A stretch of 64,000 nucleotides of DNA from Opisthorchis felineus. Taxonomy: Eukaryota > Platyhelminthes > Trematoda > Opisthorchiida > Opisthorchiidae. The notes beneath the pieces were generated by a model that worked only from the letters and a program-made list of their open reading frames with translations, was not told where the DNA came from and did no database searches. Below are positions 23,101-35,100 of the stretch, piece after piece. Location of the stretch: assembly GCA_004794785.1 (NCBI GenBank), contig SJOL01007224.1, positions 26,633 to 90,632 on the forward strand. The letters run 5' to 3'. Every line of letters begins with the position of its first letter. Positions within the stretch are counted from its first letter, which is position 1. The translations under genes and the position numbers were made by a program.

Positions 23101-26100
23101 CAGCCAGACATGCAACCTGATTATTGCTGTGCCATATGGATTTGTTACGTGTTTGGCTTGTGTCATGGAATGATTAGGAGGTGGGATAACAAACCACTAC
23201 CTACTCTGAAGTAACTGAACGAACAAGTCATGATGCTTACGCTTCTGGTTGAGTGCGGCTGCACTGCCGTACCACCCACCGCACCGAACCCAATCACTGG
23301 GATTAGCTGTTGCGTCCGTTATGGCAATGAATCTGTAGGACGTGAGCGATTCGGGTGGCATTTCACAGCGTCAGTCACTGAAGCATGTTTAACATAAGGC
23401 GCAATAGCTACGCTCGCAATTGAACTAAAAGAAGTCGGAAGCTGGTTGTCGGAGGAAGAACGCGCGTCGGGAGTTTACTACCGTCCAGGCAACTTTGGTT
23501 GGATAAAGAAAGACTGTCTTTTATGCCAGAAACTTTCTATGGGAAGAAGATATATATCCAGCAATCTACTTGTAATGAACTGACCAATTTCCGGTCCTAG
23601 TATTTCATGCCATGCTGCCTAACAAAAGCGAACTGACGAGAGACAGCGTATTTAGGTACTGGTGTGATTTGAGCCAGTGTCACTTCCATCAAATTGTCTT
23701 ATCGTCACAGGTGGAAAACAATTTCAGTATATTCCGCAAAATCGGTCGTAGGCTATATGATTAACATTCACATCTATACGAAATCCCAAAAGTACGCGAG
23801 CAGGTTTGACTTGATTCAGAGTTTTTACTAGAGACTCAAGTATCTCCATCAAAGCGCGACTTATATTTCACCTTTGAGTTAAACCTTGAGTTCCAGCCAA
23901 ACTTACCCAGTATGAATATTTCTCTCCTACATTGGTCATTTTAAATGAGAGAAATCACTTCATCCACCCATACAATAGTAGCGGCTCTTAAAAAGCTTCA
24001 TCACTTCGCACAAGACGGTTCCTTCTGGGAGAAAGGTTGTTTTCAAACTGGGTTTCAAGGTACCGAGAAATTGTGTTCCCTCTGAGGAGTGGTCTATCTA
24101 GAGAAACGGAGCGAATTTTTTACTATGTACTAAATACACGGTCTAATATTCGGCGCGCACAATGCCGACCAGCCCTTCGAAGGGAACAGCTGGTGCCCAC
24201 TGTTTAGGTGTGTGCATGATGGGGTAACCGTTTATAAGATAACTCTGGAAACCGAGTAGATTCAAAAAAGGGCGAACTGTGAGCACCAATTAAAACGTGG
24301 TGAAAAAAATAATTCTGGCCGAAGGGGTACAAACAGCCAAAGCATAGTACTGGAACACAGTACGTCACCGGCTTTGGTTCGTGTCCGAATGAAGCGGGCA
24401 GACAGACCTACCGTAAGCTGATTGACTGGAGACATGCGTTTTCCTTAATTCATTATTTACGGCATCTCGTGTGTTAAAAAAATGACTTAGGAGGGGCTGC
24501 TATCGTTGAGACAATCCGTGAGAACACTCCGCAGTGACAATGAAACAACTGGGCGAGAGTATTTTCAAACTGAAAAAACGTAGAGGAACTCACCCGAGGA
24601 AGTGCTCTGCTAGGAACCGAAGACGAGCCTTTGAAGTTCGCGCACCTTTGAGATTGTAAATCACACTAGTATCGATCAAATAGGGATGGTATATCTGAAT
24701 CGGGGGGGGAGGGGAGGGGAGTTAACAAATCAGATGCGGTGATTAAAGCATCTACCGGATAGTGAGTGAATTGAACCAGCTTTGATGTGAATCTTATCAA
24801 ATTATCGGTCAAAATTTCGGCAGTTGAAGTTCTACCTTTGAATGCTCAAGTTTTTCCCCTTATTTTGCGCGCACCCTGCCGTTTTTTCGTTTGGCTCAGC
24901 TCATGTGTCAAATGAATTAGGAATCCGAACACTGTTCGTAACGTTCCACTATGCTCGAAGAGGATCTGATGGCTCTTAAGCTGTGGGCTTTGCAATTTTA
25001 CAAGTGACTGGATACACAATGTGAGGTTCTTCTTCCCAAAAATGCATCAAACAGACAGCGAAATGCCTAGCCCCAAAATCACACGTGTTTCGAGTGAGAG
25101 GGTGCGCCCAAGTAGAGTGCGGCGGATTGATATTCGCTACGCATGTGTCAGCTTTTAAAAAAGAAAGAATGGAGGTTTGAGCGCTCGGGTAGCGGGCACG
25201 CGACTGGTCATTGAACTTAAACGTATTTTATACAACACAAGCCTATGAATACCGTGAGTTGTAGAACTTTAGCTCCGTCAGCATTCCATTTAATGCAGGG
25301 ACTGGTACCGTTCAGTGCTAATCGAGTTTCCGTGTGGTCATCTAACGGTGTCAAACGATTGCAACACTGTCTTGGTGCCTTTGAAGTGAGGAGAACGATG
25401 AGAGCACAATTCTGCTCAGTTTCCCCGCTGACTCACTGGGCCTCACACGACACACGCAGTACAAGCGGGTGAACTTTTACACTCGCATTCCATCTCGACC
25501 CAGTGATGCTATTGGCTCAAAGGAACGAACAGCGGTTTCCCTGTGTAAAGATTGTTAGAGTGATCACGTCAACAAACGAGGACCAAACGGGGTGTCAGTG
25601 ATATCCAAGTGTGCACCACTGTCAAACACAAACGGCACGTATTACAACGGGAGCTTCTAGCACCAGAAACCAATTAAACTGGAGAGTGAGGAGGAGACAG
25701 AAGTAACATTCAACCATGCGACAGGTGATGCGGTTGCATTTAGTAGTTTGCGTGACATCTATCCTGCGACAAACATTGTTCGAAGTAGATACCATCAACT
25801 GCCGGCAGCAGACAGACATAAAAAGAGACATTTTCATCTCATCGTATTCATTATCGCGTTTCATCTCCGGCAAACTATCCATGCTTAGTGGTTCGTTAAG
25901 TAGAAGTTTCTTAATTATAAGGTTAAGGGCATGAGTCCCCAAGAAAGCTATTTCAACCAGTTGCGTGGGTGTGCGCTTTTTAGGGGGAGCAGTGTAAGCG
26001 TCTAGCATTTAGTGGGGTGAACGTATGGAACATCCCAGGCATCCAAGTTGCCTAAAGGTTAACTAGATTGCCAAATCTAGTGAGCTAGATGCAAACAGAG

Positions 26101-29100
26101 CGAGGCGAAGCATGGTGGAATATACCCTTCGGAGAAATACCAGTGTACTTTGCCGTGGATGACTTCTACAATAGGATGCGTCTGCTCCATACATAATCTA
26201 TATTGCAACGAAAACATTCGCGCTGCGTGCAGATTATCAAAACCAAAGAGTTGAAGAGTGCAACAGTTGTACTTAACAAGGTATTTGAGTCTCCGTTAGG
26301 GAGTCTATCGACGGACCGTAGCCAGTGGTTTTAAACACATTTTTGGACGGCAAAGTGGTTGATGGCGTAACCTGCTCACAGTAGCATTCAATCGGACGAT
26401 CGTTGGTAGGCTGGGTGGCGCGCATTTACTCCCACTTTCGACCCAAAAGTTCCCTTTGTCATCTGGTTATTTAAAAAACACTGGACAAAACTTCATCGCA
26501 GACAGATGTTCGCAATCACTGCATTCCACATTCAGACTGCAAGATTTCATATGACATAAATTTGAAACGGTGGCCTTCAACGGTCTACATAAATCAAACT
26601 CCCATTTTGGTATGTGTTCGGAATATGTAAGAGGCTGGAATTCATCACATGAGGACTAGAAAGGTTAGGAAAGGATTCAGGAAAACAACTGCAAGAGTAC
26701 AGACCACAAATGACTATCAACAAGCCCTAACCTTCATTGCCTGCAAGTCATTTGCAATCGAGTGTCCAACGAGGATCGCATCCGGCGGTAACAATTCGTC
26801 CACCTCCCGTTGGATGTCCGCAACAGTCGTTGTCACCGGTGCTAACATATCCCGAGTTATGCCGCTGAACCTGTTGAAAACAAGCCAAAATAGCTCAGTG
26901 AACGACAACTGATTGACATAAGCAGATTCCAGTATGCACAAGAGACAAAAACAGGATGTACCGGGTTTAGCTTAGGCAATTTGTACATGATTTCTCTAGA
27001 ATTCAGTCACCAGTAGAGCGCGCGTTGACGGTTACATTCATTAAGGCTTAAGTAACGTAGTTATTGCGGGCACCTCAATATACGCCTATGGCAAATGAAG
27101 GGCAATCTAGATAGATGAAGACACTTCTGAATTACAGACGCATTCCAACAAATAATCCAGGCATTTTTGATACGCTGAACCACAGTGATTCGGGAACCTG
27201 TTGACATGTTTTGCTTTGTATTCAGTTCTACTAACACAGTGAAGAGCGGGTGGGGGCACAGCGCTTTGCGAAGTGTTGCAAAGTGCTAGAAGTTAATCAT
27301 TCATGGTTTGGGCGAATAGGACAGGTAACTTTGATCAGTCAGTTTGCAGATGAAATAGGAGTGCACACGCATCCAGGGATTATCATGCACCTGGAGGAAC
27401 CTCACTAACACTGGGAAGCAACTCTTCTGGATGATTCCCGCCGGCCATTTGCATATGACAGTGCGCGAAGACAACTTCAAAAGCACGGGGGCAGCTAAAC
27501 TATTGATAACACGGAATGTTGCCAAGTCGCACATGAACCCACGGCGGGTCACCGGTAACGATAGAATCCCTTGAATTGGATGCGCACACTGGAGTAATTG
27601 CAGGCATGGCTAGGAGCAAAGATTGCATCGAATTCGGCCTACTATCTCCCTCCAAGGGACAGTGGCAGTAAGGCAAAGTAGAGAGGTAGTATCACAGTTG
27701 ATTTTGTAACCACCGAGTATGAAGCAGGACGCAGTGATGATGGATTTCCGAGGATTGTGCAGTATGCAGTCACCCTTGAATGTTGCCCACAAAAAGATAG
27801 ACGGAACGACGAAAGGTACCTAGTAGACTAGTCAGATTCGCAACAAAAAGCTAGGATAGGCAGTAATCTACGTTGACGATTGGTGGATTCCATTTTTTCA
27901 TTATCTATTGACGAAATCCGAAAGATACCAACAACAGCGTTACCTAGCGCAAAAAGACACCCAGCTAGTCAGCCATTTAAAAGGTTCGGGAATTTAGTAA
28001 CCCAACGGGAGTCTAAATAAGTACCGTTTACAGTTAGGAGCTAAATTAATGAAGGAGACTTTGCCAAACTGCCCAATCTTACCCCACTATCTGCTCCGAT
28101 ACAAAAACCCAGAATAAATTGGGCAGAAAATAGGTTTACCATCAATACTACTCTCAATACTACTCACTATAAAGTTGTTCCAGGACCAGGCACGTTGATT
28201 GAAAAGGCGTTTGTTGGGCAGGGTATAAGTGTGGGCCTGCAAAAACGAGGTTCAAAAATGGGGCAGTTCTGCTGGCATTTTTGCGATAAACAACATGCAA
28301 CAGGCCAGAACTAGTGAAAAACACTCGTGACTGACTAAACGACGGGTAGGACAGTGCAAGATGGGATGCAGAATCGCGGAATACTGATAGTTCGTTTGAG
28401 CTCATTAGTTTTCGATTTATTCCCCAAGCCTGAGAACTGGGTTGCGAGCGTTTCTTCACCATCGAGATAAATACCTTCGGAGTCATCCAATGGCGTACCG
28501 ACAATGTCCGCTCAAAGGGTGACGGGACAATTGCAAACCAAGCGGCAAGCTTGGCGATTAGACCAATACTTAAAGGTTCACAGTTAACCTCATTATAGAT
28601 GGTACAGGACTACACTGGATGCCGCGATCGTGAGTGTTGCAGGGTAGGAAGAACGGTCGGGACCAACCTATGGAAGTGGTTTGGCTTCATCCGTCCACTA
28701 TGGATTAAATTAGCTACTTGTCTCGATAAGTAGTTTGATTCTTCTGCAGCCACCGCATCCGCTGGTGCCGTCAAATAACACGTTCAAACGAAAACGCCGC
28801 AAACATCGGAGAGCAATAGATGAGGAGCGAATTTCTAACATCAATATCTAGGTGGACAGAAGATCGTGCAAGTAGAAAATTTAACTCGCGCGGATGTTGT
28901 GCTCCTTCATTAACGAATGCAAAAAAAACTCAAACAGCAAGGTCCTGCACGCTAGCACCCAATATGGACGTACTTTGTCACATAGTCTTCAACAGGGTTC
29001 TCGGGTTTGACAAGGCGATCAAAAACGACGAAGTTTGACTCATCTACCATGGTAACCCGAGCCAACTCACTTCCCAACTTTGTCACAACCATTTCACAGT

Positions 29101-32100
29101 CGATGGCGAACATAGGGCTTGTAGACGAAACCGGCTGGTATGCAGTCTGTGGATAAAGAACATATGCGACGAAAACACATAAAAACAATTCTGAAAACTG
29201 AATGTTTGAATGGTGCATGAAATTCAAAAGGGTTTGTGTAGACGGAACGGTGGCTCGGGCCTGTTCACGCAAAGGGGGTCAGTTGACTTTGTAAACACTC
29301 ATAACTTTGAGTTCACATGATGCAGTTTTCAAATATCGCATGGGCACCTGAAGTAAACTGAAGGTTGAGTTTGGAATGGTCCGAACAGATTTAACAGTTC
29401 GTTTGCTCGAGCGACTACTACAGTAGTTCCCCCAATAAGTAAGTTCTCAACATACAGTACTCTCTGGGGATGAAACAGGTGTGGAATAGGATCTTATCTC
29501 ACCTCCATAAAGCAACAAACAATGCTTCATAAGAAGTACTTGTTCACCGCACCTGATATTCAATGCTTAATTATTCTTCCAGAAAGGTCCTGTCTAGGCT
29601 TGGGAAACTTGACGGTATCCCAGTCCTTGTGCTTCCTTCGGGTGGCATTGCAGCTAGGCACAGAAAGGGTGTTACGGTTATTTACTTAGTCCAGAAAGGT
29701 ACGACTTTTTACCCAGATTACGTGGGATGTTATCACTTTACATGTACAAACGCTCAATCAGTGCCACTATACCGATCAAAGGGGTGGAGGGGACTAAACA
29801 AGCCCACTTTGTCTGCTGTTCGTTAAAGATGCGATCCGTGTGGCTACTGCAACGAAGGCAAGTCACTTTGATGATAAAAAGCACGAAGCAGTTAGCTTAG
29901 CTTCCACTATGGTGGTTGCATGCGTGGGTCGGTTGAGTGTGACGCTACCGTTTTACTTAAGGGGGTGGAGAGGGCTAGCATCGGTTCGCTAGTGTGACGT
30001 GTAAATTCGTGGACGTGCGAGTTGATTTTAAGCTTCACTTCCTTTAGAGAGAAATGCATTCCCCACTCGGTGCCGATTACGTCTGCGTTCAAAATAACAT
30101 GTTTAGCTTTCATCTCACAAGTCCGCCACATGTATGAGCCGATTCAGTTACTACAGAACCGGTCAGCTGGATGAGTTGGAGCGCCCTGGCACATCATTCT
30201 AACCGATAAAAAGTGCATTCCTTCAGCAGCCTCTGTAAAATGTTCGTGCACTATTAAACTAATGACGGTGAACAAACCACCCGTTTGGGTGTTAATGGAT
30301 GTGAACAAGCGGTTCGATGGAAAGTGTTTTCCAACAAGATGTGCCTCGGAGTAGGATGAGTCCGACCACGGACAGTACGGGAGTGCAGTTGACACCACTG
30401 GATAGCCCGATGTGAACCCAAGAGAATGAAACAGGATGATGGACAAATGGGGCTGGTACTAAAACCATAACCACGACCAACTGATCACCTATAAGCACCA
30501 AATCAGCTAGAGGAAACTGAACAGTGGAAATCCGGTACATGCGAAATGTGGAGTGGTGGCTTTCACTCAGGGTGGTTAGCTAGTGTTACCTAACAACACG
30601 CTTGGTAACATAAATTCGCTTCCAGCACTGTTGTAAGTTTAATACTCTGGAGTATTGACGCAGGTTGCTAACGGACCACAAGTCCAGCTAAAGCCAAATC
30701 CCGCCTGTTGGCAGAAATTATTGGTTGGCCAGGCTTAGGTCACATGCGCAAGGCGTTATGTGGATAACCATGTTTTGTTTCGCTTCGACTGATGCCGTGG
30801 TGGCCAATGTAAGTCACATTCAATACCGTCGCAGACTTAGCGTAGTGAAATACGCAGCGGTTTGTGGCATATCGTCGACAAATCTACATGAAGACGAATA
30901 AACGGTCGAACTCGATGATGTCCGCCTCGGGCAAACATGTGACCTGCATCAGGTCACAAGCGTGTAGTGCATTGCGTTTAGTCATGGTTTAATTTGTTTC
31001 GATCCAGAAAATTGGGTTCACGGACAGTCAGTCCCGCCGACGATTTAGATTTAACACTACATATACACAGACCTTGCTTGGGACATAGGCTGGGTTGGAA
31101 GCGCCACGCTTCGACTGTTCATCCAACTCTGCAGGAACCGGGATGCGTTCGTACAACATTTGCTCCAAATTCATCAACAACTTAGTCCGATCAAACGCAT
31201 CGGGGCTGCCTGTTGCGGGCATCGGAAACGGTCTCGTCATATCCAGCTTTCGTTTTGGGGCGTTTCCTTTGGTGGTCACCTGAGGCACTGGTTCATCCGA
31301 AGAGCAAATGCGATCGGCCAGTCTTGTTAGACGATCAAGTTCGGCCGCAGCTTCTGCAACCGTGCTTTTGACCCATTCTCTTTTGGGGGCTGGAGAGGTG
31401 ATTGGAAGGTTCTTGTCTATAGGGGTTGAGCATAGAAATGATAAAGAATGAGGACAGTATGAGCATCAGTTGGTGATGTGCTGCTTATGACAGTAAAGGG
31501 GACTAGTCATCACAGACAAACGAGTAGCTTCTAAACACAAGCCAAGATGAATTCAGGAAGTCGGTGCACCAAGAATGCCAACTATTTATAAGGAGGTAGA
31601 TGATACAAGGAGTGAGAAAACCAACTGGTCTTTCGAAGCACAGTGGTTTAGACGTTCGGGTTATATCGAATGCCCTCTATCTGTCTGCACATTCCATTGC
31701 GTTGGTTTTTTTGAACTACGAACCGAGTGAGAAGACGCACAGTATCTTATTCCCTGGTCGTTGGCTTGTTCACTGAACTGAGCAATGTGATTGCAAACGT
31801 TTCATCACCAATCGGGGTGAGATCATCAGTGCGTTGTTATTGAGTGCAGTGGATGATGAAAACGGAAAGCGATGGAAGAGATGATGTGCTAGAAGCGAAA
31901 CAAATTTAAGGGGTCCAGAGAACTGAGTGACAGCGTCACTGGCTTTATGATTAGACTGTATCTGCAGAATGTTCTCAGTTGGGTTAGTTTTCAGATTCTT
32001 AATCCGGCGACATCATCCACACGGAAGGCATGACCTCAGAGTTGAAAATCAATATTCACCGCCGTACACGGTATACATCAGTGTGGTCAGCACGTTTAAT

Positions 32101-35100
32101 TAAATTGCTGGAATTTATTTTCCACATCATAGCCTCAAGCTTTTTTCCAATAGGACAAGTAAGTCCGTCGACGTAAACAGTATGCGAACGTGCGTAATCC
32201 AAGCCCGGGCTAGCGCGACTGGCGTAGTCGTACCTAACCGTCAGCCGTGTGCCAGACGCCCTATGACTCTACTTCAGCACTGACGCCACGATGGTGGGTA
32301 AGTCAAAAGATGGACAAAATATGGCAGCCTGGCTGGTGTTTTAGTGTGTATATAAATGTACATGTATACATATGCACGTGGGAGTTTTCAGTGATGTTTT
32401 CCGGCCGCCTCACACTTGGGCTTCAGTCAGTCGACGTGCCACATTTTTGTCCATCCTTTAACTTAACCACTTATGCTACGCACCGTAGCGTCATTGCCGA
32501 ATTGAAGTCAGAGCGTCTGAATGGCACACGGCTGGTGCATCTACGCTTACTTCTCCCAGTGGGCTACTGTGTTCTAAATATTCCACCTTCATCAACAAGA
32601 ACATGCGCGCGTTTTAGCCAGCTGGACAAGTAAGAACCAACTAGCCCGTTATTATCATAGTCACTGTGCTGCTTAAAGTGATATTCAGTTGGCTTCTGGT
32701 GAAATCCTTTATCCACTTTACGATTGAGACCAATGCAATGTGAAGGCAAACCAACACAGGTCTGACAGCATTGACGCTAACAAGCGAGAGTTGGTCTGGT
32801 TTCGAGAGAAACAAGTGTCAACTGGCAATGACGACTGACTGCTTTTGAGGAGACATCATGGAAGTCGACATTTTGCACAAACGGTTTGTTAGATATACAG
32901 GGAGGGTGTCAAGTCGTTGGACCACAACTGATTATAGGGGTAAGACCTTGGCAAACTGGCTCCCTTATGTCACTTCTAGGATTGCCAGTGTACAACTTCG
33001 ATAAACAACTCAAGCATTTATGATCCGACTACTTGACATTCCCGCTATATGCCTCCATCTTACATCATCCCATCACTCCTTGCCACAAACTATCAAACTT
33101 ACTGCCCCCTAATCTTATTCGAGTCAATCCGATGCAGCATGGAGCTTCCAGTCTCATAGTTTTAACAGGAATTACAGTAATGACGGTGTAGACACGTGTT
33201 TGTCATAGACAGATATGAACAGGCTCACCGTCACGACTGGTTTCAAAGTCTGAAGAGAGACCAGTGTACACCAGGTAAGCCGAGACGAGTTTTCTCCCCA
33301 TAAAAGCGACCTGCAAACACTCAGTATGACAACCCTCGAACACACAAACTGAAGCCATAAGCAGATGAAGGTAGCTGATAGGGACCGACGATTAATCAAC
33401 TTTTACATAGAAAATACAGCCTCACAGGAAATAAGCACTCTGAAGTGATCGGCCTACACAGAACCGCACCTAGTACAGCAAAGAGTATTTGCACGTGCTA
33501 GTAATAATCCACATGTCTCGCTTTGCCGGAAAAGGACCTCTATCAAGTGATCAGGTGTCCGGTGTTTACAGGTGCTCCTCAAATAAAAGAACGTGGGGAA
33601 CAGGAAAACAGTTTTTATGGAATGGCCTTCATATGGTGGAACCTTACAGCGCGATGACTGTATAACAAGCCCCTTGCTAAGCAAGAGGCCGAACGCACAC
33701 AGCATAAACCAAGCAGAAAACGAACTGGAAAAGAAACGTAGGAATTTCTCGTTCGTTTTGCTTGAAAGCTGTTTTATATACTTCTTGTCCCCGTTTTTCT
33801 TGTTAAATGAAACGGTGGCAACAGCAATGGTGTGAACATTCCCTCCACTGACGTCGATTCTGAGCCATATTCTTAAGCGTTTCTAACTAGCATCAATAAG
33901 AATTTTCCGCTACAATCTCCAACTACTACTGTGAACGGTTGCGTGGCCTCCGACTACTGAGAAGCCGACATTTGGTTGGTTAAGACTTTATTCATCAACC
34001 CCAGGTCATTATTTAACCGTCTTTGAGGTTCCTGCAGAAAAGCAGCGCACGAAGTGCATGATCTGACCAAGATGATCTGTCACGTATGGCTAGCTCACTA
34101 ATCGTGGGCGGGTTGCTACTCCAGAAAACGCAGCTGAGAAGTAGTAACTCTGTCACGAGGCCTGGACAACACCTAAGAAACACGGATCTATATGCGCTGA
34201 AATCCTTCGCTAATCTTTTGTTCCCAACAGGTGCTGCAGCCTTGTATACGGCACCATTGAAGGATACGTCAATGTCGAAATGACTCAGTGGTTAGAGCGC
34301 GAATTTACTAACTGGAAGGTCCGTGGTTCGAACCAGACCTCTGCCTCTCGACTTACCCTGTCTAAATTTGGGCGACCTGGCAGTATCCCAGCCCTCGTGC
34401 TTCCTTCTGGTGGCATGGCAGTTAGGCACCGAAGGGGTGCTACAGCTGGACAACGACAATTTCGGTGCCATAAGGGAGAGGAATTGACAAAAGTCATGTT
34501 ACTGTTCCCAAGGGAGGAAGTGGTTTGGTCATCTGCCACTGGAGCTAACGCGACTACTCAGGTAGGTGAAATTCTACATCGATCACCTTATCCCAATCTT
34601 TCAGAGGCAAGTGTGAGACGCGTACTAAATCACACGTACGATAAGTGAATAGTATTACGCTATGTTGTTGAAATGCTTGATCACCGAAAGCAACCCCCTC
34701 ATAGTATTCTGACCCACAGATGTCACAGTCAAGTAGCAAACTTCCCGAAATTTTGCCAACGACAAATTTTAACACAAAGGTTGATGAGACGCAGTCTTAT
34801 TTATAACAAGTGGATTTTGTGAACTTGGACAAAAGCATCCCGTCCCATCCTTGCATGTCCAAAGAAGTTAGGGTGAATGTCCGCCGGATAGACTGACACA
34901 GACAAAATCCTAAGAGTACATGGAGTAGAAAGCACACACACCAGGAAAATGGAGTGTAGCAGCCGTATGCAGCTTCATCGTTAACCGAATTTTAGTGTAG
35001 TCACTTGGTGCTTTACCGGGATATGGTCACACTGAAGTGAAGCAAGGTTTTACATAGTAGTTAGGGTCTGAGACGAACAGAAGTCAAATACCAAAGAGTC

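Noticed and set aside
25622..26008. 128-codon - strand frame as an exon of the REXO5-like gene
   Set aside because: Lies within intron 7; exons 7 and 8 join in phase across it and the translation matches no REXO sequence.
28160..28504. 114-codon - strand frame as a REXO5-like exon
   Set aside because: Within intron 6; the exon 6-exon 7 join gives the conserved TKFSGIT without it.
30144..30540. - strand frames as exons between REXO5-like exons 5 and 6
   Set aside because: Phases of exons 5 and 6 already fit; these frames are hydrophobic and unlike the family.
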